Part shown: positions 8,888 through 17,397 of the stretch, piece by piece | Layout of the letters: each line of letters begins with the position of its first letter | How positions within the stretch are numbered: position 1 is the first letter of the stretch | Assembly (NCBI GenBank): GCA_017557425.1 | Contig: JAFYYU010000009.1 | Location: 1-64,000 of the forward strand | DNA length: 64,000 nt | Direction: 5' to 3' | Source of the DNA: Muribaculaceae bacterium | GTDB taxonomy: Bacteria > Bacteroidota > Bacteroidia > Bacteroidales > Muribaculaceae | Program-made: the position numbers and the translations under genes | The notes under the pieces: generated by a model | What the model was told of the DNA's origin: nothing | The model's database searches: none | The model's input: the letters and a program-made list of their open reading frames with translations, nothing else

Positions 8888-9956
8888 TGTAATCAATGAA
8901 TTGCTCGTGCTGATTCATCATCCGCGGGCAGGCAGCTATGAAATCGGGGACGAGACGCGTTCCTGTGTGAATTGCGGGCATGAGTATCAGGGCAACTTCT
9001 GCCCCGCTTGCGGGCAAAAGGCCACCGCTGGCCGCATCACTTGGACCACCGTGCGCAGCGGCGTAATGGACGTGTGGGGCCTGGGGTCGCGTTCCCTGGT
9101 CAGGTCGTTGTGGAACCTGATAGTGCGCCCCGGCAGTTTCATCAGTGACTATATCAACGGCAAGTGGCAGGTGAGCTTCCCGCCCGTCAAGATGCTGGTC
9201 ATCGTGGCCATCAGCCTCTATTTCATCGGTCGGTTGATTTACCCCGAGTTCTGGAACGACTTGTTTGATGAGGAGAAAGCCGAGAGCGCGGCATCGGGCG
9301 CTGTCGGTTTTATAGATAATGTGGTGTATTGGATCGTTTCGCACCCCGAATGGGCGTTATTGTTCTTGCTCTCATCCTTGATTGTCCCCACGTGGTTCGT
9401 TTTTCGCCACGCTCCGCGCAACACGCTTCACACGCTGCCGCAGGGCTTTTTCATCCAGGTGTTCTTGTGCGTTCAATTTTACCTGTGGCTGTTTGTCTTA
9501 TCGGCCATTTTCAGACTGTGCGGTGCAGGCTTGGAACTCGCATTTACCATCTCATTTGCCGTGATGTTGCCGGTGATGGTCTATGTTGACTACAAGTCGC
9601 TGTTCGGCTACGGCTGGTGGGGAACGCTGTGGCGCTTGGTGGTGTCTTTTCAGTTGGCTTATATGATACTGGCCGTGCTGATTTTCACCTCTGTTATATG
9701 CGACCGGTTGGTATTGGGAGGGGACCTCTCGATACCCATGCTTTTTGTCAGGCTCCTGTGCGTGGTCGCGTTTATCGTGCTGTACATTTTTGTCATCGAC
9801 ATGATCAACCGCAGGACGTGGCGCACTGCAGGAAGGCTCAAGGCGTTGAAGTATCCGCTCATCATGTTGGGTGTGATGCTGGTTCTGGTGGTCATCGGTG
9901 AATTAGTCGCACCGGGCTCAATTTCCAAACTCCTCACGCTGTTCTATTTTGGTTGA
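8874..9956 (+). CDS. DUF3667 zinc-ribbon membrane protein, copy 1
   Basis: A 360-aa protein with an N-terminal zinc ribbon (residues about 34-52; CVNCGHEYQGNFCPACGQKA) followed by the DUF3667 signature VRPGSFISDYINGKWQ and FPPVKMLVIVAISLYFIG. The remainder has about five transmembrane helices and the conserved YKSLFGYGWWGTLWRL. The two CxxC pairs would hold one metal at the membrane face. Function is unknown. It overlaps the DUF308-like gene by 14 bp and is followed 20 bp later by a paralogue, indicating tandem duplication within one operon. Confidence 0.85.
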   Translation: MSLSDVINELLVLIHHPRAGSYEIGDETRSCVNCGHEYQGNFCPACGQKATAGRITWTTVRSGVMDVWGLGSRSLVRSLWNLIVRPGSFISDYINGKWQVSFPPVKMLVIVAISLYFIGRLIYPEFWNDLFDEEKAESAASGAVGFIDNVVYWIVSHPEWALLFLLSSLIVPTWFVFRHAPRNTLHTLPQGFFIQVFLCVQFYLWLFVLSAIFRLCGAGLELAFTISFAVMLPVMVYVDYKSLFGYGWWGTLWRLVVSFQLAYMILAVLIFTSVICDRLVLGGDLSIPMLFVRLLCVVAFIVLYIFVIDMINRRTWRTAGRLKALKYPLIMLGVMLVLVVIGELVAPGSISKLLTLFYFG

Positions 9957-9976
9957 TATAAAGTAGAAATATATCC

Positions 9977-11053
9977 ATGATCAAAGAGAAATACCACCGT
10001 TTTCGCCAGTGGCAGCAGGATCCGTTTGACTATCACGACAGTCACCACCATCACGAGTGCTGCAACTGCGGTGGGGAGAGTGACAACAATTATTGCCCGC
10101 GTTGTGGCCAGAAGGCCGTCCATGGCCCCATCACGTGGAAGAGTGTCTGGCAGGGTATCTTGGACGTGTGGGGCGTGGGTACGCGATCGCTGCCTTACAC
10201 GTTGTGGCAACTCGTTTGGCGCCCCGGTTATCTGATGCGTGACTACATCAGCGGCAAGCGTCAGGTAAGTTTCCCGCCAGTGAAGATGCTGTTGATTGTG
10301 TGTATTGCCTCATTGGTAATCAGTAATTGGATAAAACCCGAAGAGGTTGTCAATCCCGTGGTTACATCGACAGGCCTAAGGTATTATGTCGATGTAGTCA
10401 ACAATTGGCTGAATGTCCACATGGAATGGTGGATTCTTTTAGCCTTTTCTTTTTTGATTGTGCCCATCTGGTCCTTGTTCCGTGAGGCACCCAAGTGTTA
10501 CCGACATACCCTGCCCCAAGGCTTCTTTATCCAGGTTTTTGTTGGTACGCAGTTTATTTTGCTAATGATGTTGATCTTTATCATTGCTTCATTGTTCTTA
10601 CTGAATTACAATGGAGAATATATGGGAGATCTGGCAATAGTGTTAATTGTCCCGCTTTTGTTGCTGATTGATTTCAAGCAGTTGTTCGGCTACGGATGGT
10701 GGGGAACCCTATGGCGTACGCTGATGGCGGTGCCGATGAGTCTTTTAATTTTAAAGGTCTTGGCTTATTTTGGACGTGCAGTCCTGTACTTGTTTGAGCA
10801 GGGTATGGGACGTCAATTATGGAAACTGATACTTATAGGTGTCGATAGGGCGGTGCTGCTGTGGTTGCTCATGGAGATTGTGGGTGTTGTCAACCGCAAG
10901 GAGTGGCACGATAAAGGATGGTGGCAGGTCGTGAAGCGGCCTGTACTGGTAGCCTTGGTTTATCTGGTAGTCACTGTCGCCTGCTACAGTTTGGGCGCTC
11001 ATGGCGGACTCATGAGTCTGTATGAAACCTATTTTGGTCCGATGGAGTCATAA
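9977..11053 (+). CDS. DUF3667 zinc-ribbon membrane protein, copy 2
   Basis: A 358-aa paralogue of the preceding protein, collinear over its whole length. It has the zinc ribbon CCNCGGESDNNYCPRCGQKA at about residues 28-47, WRPGYLMRDYISGKRQ, FPPVKMLLIVCIASLV, RHTLPQGFFIQVF and FKQLFGYGWWGTLWRT. The N-terminus contains a run of histidines (DYHDSHHHHECCNC), absent from copy 1, which could add metal-binding capacity. Function unknown. The region between the ribbon and the first helix is better conserved than the soluble spacer near residues 125-150. Confidence 0.85.
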   Translation: MIKEKYHRFRQWQQDPFDYHDSHHHHECCNCGGESDNNYCPRCGQKAVHGPITWKSVWQGILDVWGVGTRSLPYTLWQLVWRPGYLMRDYISGKRQVSFPPVKMLLIVCIASLVISNWIKPEEVVNPVVTSTGLRYYVDVVNNWLNVHMEWWILLAFSFLIVPIWSLFREAPKCYRHTLPQGFFIQVFVGTQFILLMMLIFIIASLFLLNYNGEYMGDLAIVLIVPLLLLIDFKQLFGYGWWGTLWRTLMAVPMSLLILKVLAYFGRAVLYLFEQGMGRQLWKLILIGVDRAVLLWLLMEIVGVVNRKEWHDKGWWQVVKRPVLVALVYLVVTVACYSLGAHGGLMSLYETYFGPMES

Positions 11054-11090
11054 TCTGGCAGATGCAATAACAGTTAAAAGGAATAAAACA

Positions 11091-11124
11091 AGCGGCGCGC
11101 TCTCATCATCGAGGGCACGCCGCT
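11091..11124 (-). terminator. Hairpin between convergent genes
   Basis: AGCGGCG-c-GC pairs with GC-a-CGCCGCT. On the minus strand it is followed by TTGTTTTATT, fitting termination of the beta-helix gene; it may also stop transcription from the DUF3667 side. Confidence 0.6.
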
Positions 11125-11159
11125 GTATATGTTGGGATTATCTGCCGCGATGGGGCGGG

Positions 11160-12659
11160 CTATTCGTTCCAAGAATTTGAATTTTCGATCAGGTTGGTCG
11201 TGTCGGTGGACTTCACTGGCTCAGAGACTGTTGTGCCCGACGGCAGTTTGTTGCCCGAGATGAGGACATTGTCGCTCTGGGTTATGCTGATGATGGAAGA
11301 AGGAAGGGTGGTAATGCTGGAGACGGTGTTGTTGGCGATGGTCACGTAGTCCAGGTATTTACCCGAGAACATCATAGCTTTGAGCCCCTCAATGCTGTTA
11401 TCGGTGATGATATGTCCGCCGCCACGCGAGGAGGCGCTGGCCTTCAGGAAATCGAACACATAGCTCTTGATGTTCTTAAACACGTTGTTGCGGACAATGG
11501 TATACTTGCCGCAGGAGGCAAATTCCTCGTCGCTGACACCATGATTGAAGCTCGAAATCTCGTTGTTCTCCACTATCACGTTAACGACACTCTGACAGAG
11601 GAAAACACCTGCTCCCGATCCGCTGCCGGTCATCTTGTTTCCAGTGATTACGCCGCCAGAGTATCTTGTGCCCATATGCACGCCATGCATTGCGGGGTTC
11701 TCGATGGTGCAGTTGCTCACGTGCAGGCCGCCCATGCTTTGGTCGCTGATGCCGTCGTGTGGCGAGTTCTTGATAGTCACGTTGTTGACGATGAGGTTGC
11801 GCTGGATTTGCCTATATTCGATTCCTGTATTACCGGTGTAACCGCTAGGCGGGTAATAGGCGTCCAGGTGGATGCAGCTGTTGGACCACACCAAGGGTTC
11901 GGAGCTATTCCTGTTGCCGTCCAGGGTGATGTCGTGAATGTACACTCCGTCACAGTCAAAGCGGGGGCTCCAAGAACGCAGCAGCGCGAATGCGGTGGTC
12001 ACTTGGCGGCCCGTGACGTAATTGCGGATGCAGCCGGGGAATTTGCTCTGCTTGTCGCTGATGACATTGGAGAAATTGATGCGGTTGCCCTCTATCGAGG
12101 TGACGATGCCGAATGTGCACTCGTTGGCATAGTTGGGCTCGATGATGACAAACATGTCGCCCTCGTTGAAGCCGCTTGCGTCTTCAACGTCAATATAGGT
12201 CTGATGCTTGGAAGCCGCCTCGGTCAGTGACGTGGTGACGGCGTCCCGCTTCTTGATGGTGGCGTTGTCGCCATAGATTTCCATGCCGGTGCGCAACGTC
12301 AACGCACGGCGGATGAGATAGGTTCCGGATTCAAAGAAGATGGCCTTGTGCATTCGGTACCCGTCCTCGAACAGGTTCTCCAGGGCCTGGGTGTCGTCGG
12401 TCACGCCATCCCCCACGGCGCCGTATCCTTTTGCTGACAGGTAAGTCCCGTAAGGATTGAACGGTGTGTAGGAATCATTTGCCAGCAGATGGTCGATAAG
12501 TGCGGTAACATCACCGATGTTGACTTTGCCGTCCAGGTCCACGTCTCCGAACCAGTCTTGCGCATTGAGGTGCAGCGGCATCAGCAGCATGGCCAGAGTG
12601 GCAAGCGTCATGGTCACTTGTCGGAGAGATCTCCTCGGTTTTGCGTAAAAAACTCCCAT
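11160..12659 (-). CDS. Secreted beta-helix (pectate-lyase-like) protein with dockerin-like repeat
   Basis: A predicted secreted protein of 499 aa from the ATG at 12659. It has a signal peptide (MGVFYAKPRRSLRQ, a hydrophobic stretch, then LNAQ/DW). Immediately after cleavage comes one dockerin-like calcium loop, GDVDLDGKVNIGDVTALIDH. Next is YLSAKGYGAVGDGVTDDTQA, the entry motif of Pectate_lyase_3/GH28-like parallel beta-helix proteins. The rest is repetitive turns (NNVTIKNSPHDGISD, NCTIENPAMHGVHMG, NNEISSFNHGV) typical of right-handed beta-helices. Which polysaccharide it acts on, or whether it is catalytic, is unclear. A longer frame starting at 12737 is rejected because it would place a hydrophilic segment before the signal peptide and overlap the promoter. 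Confidence 0.8.
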   Translation of the reverse strand: MGVFYAKPRRSLRQVTMTLATLAMLLMPLHLNAQDWFGDVDLDGKVNIGDVTALIDHLLANDSYTPFNPYGTYLSAKGYGAVGDGVTDDTQALENLFEDGYRMHKAIFFESGTYLIRRALTLRTGMEIYGDNATIKKRDAVTTSLTEAASKHQTYIDVEDASGFNEGDMFVIIEPNYANECTFGIVTSIEGNRINFSNVISDKQSKFPGCIRNYVTGRQVTTAFALLRSWSPRFDCDGVYIHDITLDGNRNSSEPLVWSNSCIHLDAYYPPSGYTGNTGIEYRQIQRNLIVNNVTIKNSPHDGISDQSMGGLHVSNCTIENPAMHGVHMGTRYSGGVITGNKMTGSGSGAGVFLCQSVVNVIVENNEISSFNHGVSDEEFASCGKYTIVRNNVFKNIKSYVFDFLKASASSRGGGHIITDNSIEGLKAMMFSGKYLDYVTIANNTVSSITTLPSSIISITQSDNVLISGNKLPSGTTVSEPVKSTDTTNLIENSNSWNE

Positions 12660-12699
12660 TTTGTTGTCTTGATTGATGGTTATTGTGATAATGATGGCG

Positions 12700-12723
12700 C
12701 AAAGGTAGTCATTTTCTTGCAAA
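12700..12723 (-). promoter_or_regulatory. -7 box upstream of the beta-helix gene
   Basis: Minus strand TACCTTTG at 12700-12707, with TTTG at 12720-12723 only 12 nt away. The arrangement, including 17 identical bp, copies the region upstream of ppdK (2123-2147). Confidence 0.45.
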
Positions 12724-12729
12724 TAACAA

Positions 12730-12765
12730 CGACGCACCTTTCCGTTTGGTGGGAAGGGCGCGTCG
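12730..12765 (-). terminator. Terminator hairpin after rpmE2
   Basis: CGACGC pairs with GCGTCG, extended by an imperfect CCTTTCC/GGGAAGG stem, 35 bp past the L31 stop. The minus-strand 3' side is GTTGTTATTTG, moderately T-rich. Confidence 0.6.
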
Positions 12766-12799
12766 CAGTGTCGTACTCGCCGTGCGGCGGTGTTGTCTC

Positions 12800-13054
12800 T
12801 TATTTCTTCTTGCGGTTGCCGTAGCGCTGCATGAACTTGTCCACGCGACCTGCGGTGTCGACGAGCTTCTGCTTGCCGGTGAAGAAGGGGTGAGAGGTGT
12901 TGGTGATCTCGAGCTTCACCAGGGGATAGGTGGTACCGTCGATGTCGATGGTCTCCTTGGTGTTAACCGTGCTGCGAGTGATGAAAACCTCCTCGTTAGA
13001 CATGTCCTTGAAAGCAACCTCGCGATAGTTGCTGGGATGGATATCCTTTTTCAT
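12800..13054 (-). CDS. rpmE2: 50S ribosomal protein L31, type B
   Basis: An 84-aa ribosomal protein starting [17 protein letters not shown], with [20 protein letters not shown] and a basic C-terminus (RYGNRKKK). It has no cysteines, so it is the zinc-independent type-B paralogue, which in other bacteria often replaces the zinc-binding form when zinc is scarce. In Bacteroidales this form is commonly the main copy; whether another exists cannot be seen here. It is monocistronic, with its own promoter and terminator. Confidence 0.97.
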   Translation of the reverse strand: MKKDIHPSNYREVAFKDMSNEEVFITRSTVNTKETIDIDGTTYPLVKLEITNTSHPFFTGKQKLVDTAGRVDKFMQRYGNRKKK

Positions 13055-13128
13055 TGTCTTGATATATCTTTAAATTGTTAAACTTACAAATGTTGTGGCG
13101 GTGGTAAACGCCTTTTTGTAATGGCGCG

Positions 13129-13158
13129 CAAAGGTACAAACATTTTCTGAACCACAAA
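13129..13158 (-). promoter_or_regulatory. rpmE2: rpmE2 promoter
   Basis: Minus strand TTTG (13155-13158), 18 nt, TACCTTTG (13129-13136). Good fit to the Bacteroidetes consensus, about 75 nt upstream of the start codon. Confidence 0.65.
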
Positions 13159-13231
13159 AACTTTTTCTACCTTTTTATTCTTTTTCATGAGATTTTTTGG
13201 TAATTCTTGGCATTAAATGAAAAATATTGAG

Positions 13232-13239
13232 TAATTTTG
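13232..13239 (+). promoter_or_regulatory. -7 box of the CpsB-type phosphatase gene
   Basis: TAATTTTG matches the -7 consensus. A partial -33 (CTTGG, TTGG at 13207-13210) lies 21 nt upstream. The position favours the ATG at 13280 over an in-frame TTG at 13250. Confidence 0.5.
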
Positions 13240-13279
13240 CAGGCTGATTTTGATTAAAGTAAATAAAAGAGCTGAATAT

Positions 13280-14023
13280 ATGTTTGGCAAACTCTTCAAG
13301 AGCAAAAAAGAGCAAGTTAAACTCTTCTATAATACCGATGTGCATTGCCATATCCTGCCGGGCGTGGACCATGGTTCACCGTCGGTGGAGCACTCGTTGG
13401 AGATGCTCAAGGCCGAGGCCGAGATGGGCATCTCGCGCGTGATCCTCACGTCGCATGTGACGGCAGTGTCATTTGAGAACACACGTGAAACGCTCATGGA
13501 CGCATTCATCAAGCTCAAGGATGCAGTGTCCGACGCGGGTATGGATATGGATCTGTACTTGAGTGCGGAATACCGCATGGATGAGTACTTTGACAAGGAA
13601 TATGCCGCCGACCATCTGATTCCCATGCCGGGCAATCACATACTGTTGGAGAACTCGTTCCAGCAGGAGTTGATGAACCTTGATGAACTGCTGTTCGACA
13701 TGCAGGTAAAAGGATACAAGACCATCCTGGCCCATCCGGAGCGTTACTCCTACTACTCACGTCGTCGCAAGCGCTACGAGCAGCTTCACAACGCTGGAGC
13801 CCGTTTCCAGGTCAATATCCTGTCCTTCACGGGCTATTTTGGTGAAGAGGCGCGTGACAGCGCTCTGTGGTTTGTCCGCAATGGCATGATCGATTTTCTG
13901 GGCAGTGACATGCACAATGTGAAGCACGCCCACATCATCATGGATTACATCAACTCCAAGGAATGGAAGAAAATCGGTCCTATGATCGAGCCCACCATCA
14001 AAAATGACCTGATCACCTGGTAA
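13280..14023 (+). CDS. CpsB/YwqE-type tyrosine-protein phosphatase (PHP domain)
   Basis: A 247-aa PHP-superfamily metallophosphatase. Metal-binding motifs are DVHCHILPGVDHG near the N-terminus, LTSHVTA, LLENSFQ, ILAHPERY and the C-terminal GSDMHN. This is the CpsB/CapC/YwqE pattern of manganese-dependent tyrosine phosphatases that regulate polysaccharide export kinases. No capsule genes or tyrosine kinase are adjacent, so its partner must be elsewhere. The start is the ATG at 13280 (MFGKLFKSKKEQ); upstream in-frame residues come from a TTG close to the -7 box. Confidence 0.88.
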   Translation: MFGKLFKSKKEQVKLFYNTDVHCHILPGVDHGSPSVEHSLEMLKAEAEMGISRVILTSHVTAVSFENTRETLMDAFIKLKDAVSDAGMDMDLYLSAEYRMDEYFDKEYAADHLIPMPGNHILLENSFQQELMNLDELLFDMQVKGYKTILAHPERYSYYSRRRKRYEQLHNAGARFQVNILSFTGYFGEEARDSALWFVRNGMIDFLGSDMHNVKHAHIIMDYINSKEWKKIGPMIEPTIKNDLITW

Positions 14024-14040
14024 TTCTTAGTTATCAGCAA

Positions 14041-14796
14041 CTATTCTGAATCTTTTGTTTTATCGCGTTGTTCGGCGGGGAGATCCTGTTGAATGATGTC
14101 TCGGCACTGGTGGCTCACCTGGGCAATGTCATTGCCGCCTGTATGCTCGATAGGAGCGTGGAAGGTGAGCGTGATGGTGCCCGGGGTGACATTGAAGGTG
14201 CTGCGGGGCATGACCTTGTAGCTGCCGTCGATAGTGATGGGAACCACCGGCAAGCCAAACTCCAGGGCCAACTTGAACGCACCGTTCTTGAACGGGCCCA
14301 TCAGGCCGGTATCGGTGCGACGTCCCTCAGGAAAGACAACTATTGACATGCCACCGTGCAGTTTCTTCTTGGCTGCGGCCATCGTGTCGCGCAGGCCCTG
14401 TGCCGTGTGGGTGTCCACCAGGATGTGTCCGGCCATGCGGCATGCGGTACCGATGATGGGGATGTTGGTGATGCCCTTGCGCATCATCCACTTGAAGTTG
14501 TGCCCCAGGAATCCATAGATGGAGAAGATGTCGTAAGCGCCCTGATGGTTGGCTACGAAGACGTAACTCGTCTCATGGTCAATGAGATCGTGGCCCACGA
14601 CACGCACCCTGACCAAGTGAATCCAGCACCACACCCTGGCCCACCACTTAGCGGGGAAATAGCCCCAATAGTCTTGGTCAAACAGGCACCCAATGATGGT
14701 GATCAAGGCGGTGATGATGCTGTAAACCAGCATGATGGGTGCAGCAATGCACCATTGGTATATGCGGTAGATGTAAATCATTTTTCTATCAATCAT
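14041..14796 (-). CDS. plsC: 1-acyl-sn-glycerol-3-phosphate acyltransferase
   Basis: Adds the second acyl chain to lysophosphatidic acid during phospholipid synthesis at the inner membrane. The N-terminus is hydrophobic. The acyltransferase motifs are NHQGAYDIFSIYG (NHx4D), then FPEGRRTDTGLMGPFKNGAF and VPITIDGSY. About 251 aa, normal for the family. The start is ATG 14796 (MIDRKMIYIYR), or possibly 14781. The promoter at 14811-14842 excludes the longer frame beginning with a TTG at 14841. It ends 17 bp from the convergent CpsB-type gene. Confidence 0.92.
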   Translation of the reverse strand: MIDRKMIYIYRIYQWCIAAPIMLVYSIITALITIIGCLFDQDYWGYFPAKWWARVWCWIHLVRVRVVGHDLIDHETSYVFVANHQGAYDIFSIYGFLGHNFKWMMRKGITNIPIIGTACRMAGHILVDTHTAQGLRDTMAAAKKKLHGGMSIVVFPEGRRTDTGLMGPFKNGAFKLALEFGLPVVPITIDGSYKVMPRSTFNVTPGTITLTFHAPIEHTGGNDIAQVSHQCRDIIQQDLPAEQRDKTKDSE

Positions 14797-14810
14797 TGTT
14801 TCTGCCGTTG

Positions 14811-14842
14811 CAAAAGTAAACAAATACAGATAATGGTGCAAA
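14811..14842 (-). promoter_or_regulatory. plsC: plsC promoter
   Basis: Minus strand TTTG (14839-14842), 20 nt, TACTTTTG (14811-14818): near-perfect Bacteroidetes consensus. It fixes the gene start downstream of 14811. Confidence 0.7.
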
Positions 14843-14913
14843 CTCCTTGAAAGGATAGGGGCGAAATTGACCTACATTTAACGCAATTTAGGACACTTGT
14901 TAACGGCCATAAA

Positions 14914-14943
14914 ACAAGAATCGCCCTTGCGGGCGACACTTGT
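14914..14943 (-). terminator. Terminator of rprXY
   Basis: ACAAG-aa-TCGCCC-ttgc-GGGCGA-ca-CTTGT hairpin, followed on the minus strand by TTTTATGG, 22 bp past the rprY stop. Confidence 0.75.
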
Positions 14944-14964
14944 TCGATTCAGTTTTGAATGTTG

Positions 14965-15675
14965 TTAATTCTCCTCGGAGGGCACCTCGGGGGCAATGAG
15001 TTTGTAGCCCTTGCCGTGGATGTTGATGATCTCGATAGTGGGATCGTCTTTGAGTTTCTTGCGCAGCTTGGTGATGTAAACGTCCATCGAGCGGGCATTG
15101 AAGTAGTTGTCGTCAATCCAGATGGTCTTGAGGGCGAAGTTGCGCTCCAAGATCTCGTTCATGTGTGCGCACAGCAGGCTCAGCAACTCGCTCTCCTTGG
15201 TGGTGAGGTTGTCGCTCTTGTCGTCGGTGAACAGCACCTGGCGTTGGGTGTCGAAGGTGAACTTGCCGATCTTGTAAACGGTAACTTCCTTGCCCTTCTT
15301 GCCCTTGACGCGGCGCAGGATGGCCTCGATGCGCATCACGAGCTCCTCCATCGAGAAGGGCTTGGTGATGTAGTCATCGGCACCGATCTTGAAGCCTTCC
15401 AGGATGTCCTCCTTCAGCGCCTTGGCGGTGAGGAAAATGATGGGCACATCGCTGTTGATGGCGCGGATTTCCTGTGCCAGCTGGTAGCCGTCCTTCTTGG
15501 GCATCATCACGTCAAGCAGGCAGATGTCATACTTGCCCTTGAGGAATGCCTTGTAACCGGCTTCACCGTCGGCAAATAACTCGGCCTTGAAGCCCTTGTC
15601 CTCGAGGTACTCACGGGTGAGGGTTCCCAGATTCTCGTCGTCCTCGCATAACAGAATTCTCAGTTTGTCTTCCAT
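14965..15675 (-). CDS. rprY: Response regulator RprY (OmpR family)
   Basis: A 236-aa transcriptional regulator. The receiver domain has E11-D12-D13, the phospho-acceptor Asp55 (CLLDVMMPKKDG), Thr83 and Lys105 (DDYITKPFSMEEL). The winged-helix DNA-binding domain follows (LTTKESELLSLLCAH, NARSMDVYITKLRKKLKDD, IHGKGYKL). From memory it closely resembles RprY of Bacteroides fragilis, which with RprX forms an essential or stress-linked two-component pair. It is 11 bp downstream of rprX and ends at a clear terminator. Confidence 0.95.
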   Translation of the reverse strand: MEDKLRILLCEDDENLGTLTREYLEDKGFKAELFADGEAGYKAFLKGKYDICLLDVMMPKKDGYQLAQEIRAINSDVPIIFLTAKALKEDILEGFKIGADDYITKPFSMEELVMRIEAILRRVKGKKGKEVTVYKIGKFTFDTQRQVLFTDDKSDNLTTKESELLSLLCAHMNEILERNFALKTIWIDDNYFNARSMDVYITKLRKKLKDDPTIEIINIHGKGYKLIAPEVPSEEN

Positions 15676-15686
15676 AATCGTCTTTT

Positions 15687-17186
15687 TTATTTGTATAGTG
15701 GTAATGTGATAATGAATTTCGATCCTCGGTTGACCTCGCTCTCGGCACGTATGCTGCCGCCAAACAGGTCAATCATCTTCTGTACATAAGCCAGTCCCAG
15801 TCCAAATCCCTTGACGTCGTGGCGGTTGCCAGTGGACACGCGGTAGAACTTCTCGAAAATCTTCTTCAGGTCTTCGCGCTTCATGCCGATGCCGTTATCG
15901 GCAACTGTGATTTGGATGTGGTCCTCGTCGGGGTTGACAGTGGTCACCTCGAGTTCGGGAGGAACGTCCTCTTGCCGGTACTTGACAGCGTTGTCCAGCA
16001 GGTTGAAGATGACGTTGGTGAAATGCATGCGGTCCACGTTGATGATGGGATCCTCGGCATCGAGGTTCGCAACGATTTTTCCGCCATATTTCTCAACTTT
16101 GAGTTTGAAGGTGTTGATGACGCTGTAGATGTTGGCATTGGCGTCTTCTTCCTCAAGGCGCATTGTAGCGTTCTTGCGGTCGAACAATGACAACTGCAGC
16201 ACTTTCTCGACCTGGAAACGCAGGCGCTTGGTCTCGTCGTTGATGACGCCCGAGACGTGTTTGAGCATCTCGGGGCTCTTGCGCACGCTGTCGTCGTTGA
16301 GCATCTGGGCTGCAATCGAGATGGACGAGATGGGCGTCTTGAACTCGTGCGTCATGTTGTTGATGAAGTCGTTCTTGATCTCGCTCAGCTTCTTCTGTTT
16401 GAAGGCGACCGATATGGTGTACAGGAACACACCCAGCAACAGGAAAGTGAATGCCAGCGACGGCACCAGGAACTTCACCGATGAGAAGATGTAGTCACTC
16501 TTGTTGGGGAATGTGACGTTGAGGGTGTTCTGCTTGTTCTTCGGGTCATTGGGGAATAAGACTTGAGTGTAAACGTCCTCTTGCGACATCGGGGAATAGT
16601 GCTCAGTCTTATAGATCACACCATTGGTCTTGTTCACAATGGCGAACTCAAAGGGCAGCGTCAGGCCGTTGAACTCCAGCTCCGAGCGCAGGTAACTGGC
16701 TACCGTAGCGCTGTCGGCGCGTTCCTGGATGGGGCGGTCGCTGGAGTGGTTCAGAATGGTGAGTATGACCTCGTTCAACAGGCTCTTTTGGTACAGGTAC
16801 TGTCCCTTGAGTATTTCCTGCTTGCGCTGATAGGTGTCGTTCAGGTCCTTTAGCGTGTTGCGGTTGGCAGGGCGCAGGCTGGACGGGTCCTCGGTATTGA
16901 GCGTGGTGTCGATGGTAGCCTCATGCCTGTCATTGAAACTGAAGCTGTTCTGACTGATGTCCGAGTAAGTCTGCTCGGCCTCGGCCAGGTCCAAGTCGAG
17001 GAAGTATTTGGTTTCGTTCTGCTCCAGCATCGTGGACACGCTGTAAAGGCTGCGCTTGACAATCTCGCTGAACTGGCTGTTGCGCATGTCAACCATCTTC
17101 TCGAGATATACGATCTGCATGGCGAGCAGTCCCAGCAGGGCTATCGCCATCACAACCGTCAATATCCATATCGTCGATCTCTTCAT
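15687..17186 (-). CDS. rprX: Sensor histidine kinase RprX
   Basis: A 499-aa membrane histidine kinase. TM1 is at about residues 7-28, a periplasmic sensor region spans about 30-240, and TM2 (FLVPSLAFTFLLLGVFLYTI) lies near 245-265. The DHp motif MTHEFKTPISSISIA contains the phospho-acceptor His. The ATPase domain has the N box (NVIFNLLDNAVKY), G1 (VADNGIGMKREDL), F box (IFEKFYRV) and G2 (GFGLGLAYVQKM). It is paired with rprY (11 bp gap) and has its own strong promoter. The signal sensed is not evident from the sequence. Confidence 0.95.
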   Translation of the reverse strand: MKRSTIWILTVVMAIALLGLLAMQIVYLEKMVDMRNSQFSEIVKRSLYSVSTMLEQNETKYFLDLDLAEAEQTYSDISQNSFSFNDRHEATIDTTLNTEDPSSLRPANRNTLKDLNDTYQRKQEILKGQYLYQKSLLNEVILTILNHSSDRPIQERADSATVASYLRSELEFNGLTLPFEFAIVNKTNGVIYKTEHYSPMSQEDVYTQVLFPNDPKNKQNTLNVTFPNKSDYIFSSVKFLVPSLAFTFLLLGVFLYTISVAFKQKKLSEIKNDFINNMTHEFKTPISSISIAAQMLNDDSVRKSPEMLKHVSGVINDETKRLRFQVEKVLQLSLFDRKNATMRLEEEDANANIYSVINTFKLKVEKYGGKIVANLDAEDPIINVDRMHFTNVIFNLLDNAVKYRQEDVPPELEVTTVNPDEDHIQITVADNGIGMKREDLKKIFEKFYRVSTGNRHDVKGFGLGLAYVQKMIDLFGGSIRAESEVNRGSKFIITLPLYK

Positions 17187-17231
17187 GAGAGTTCCTTTCT
17201 ATTCCAAAACCTTGTTTTTAACAATCAACGG

Positions 17232-17262
17232 CAAAATTAACACTTTATTGTGAAAAAACAAA
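17232..17262 (-). promoter_or_regulatory. rprXY promoter
   Basis: Minus strand TTTG (17259-17262), 19 nt, TAATTTTG (17232-17239), 46 bp upstream of the rprX ATG. Ideal spacing. Confidence 0.7.
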
Positions 17263-17340
17263 ATTTTCTGCCGTTTTTTGTCTGAAATTTTACCTCTAAA
17301 TGTTAATTCTGCCATTTTTGTCTCGATTTGGAACAACAAA

Positions 17341-17374
17341 ATAATGGGCAACCCGGTGTCGGGTCGCCCATTAT
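17341..17374 (-). terminator. Terminator of the EF-G paralogue
   Basis: ATAATGGGC-a-ACCCG pairs with CGGGT-c-GCCCATTAT, followed on the minus strand by a T-rich run (TTTTGTTGTT). It lies 24 bp beyond the stop. Confidence 0.8.
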
Positions 17375-17397
17375 TATATAATGTTAAGGGGAGGGGA

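Noticed and set aside
13280-14023. Capsule locus
   Set aside because: CpsB-type phosphatase stands alone; no Wzc, Wza or glycosyltransferases next to it.
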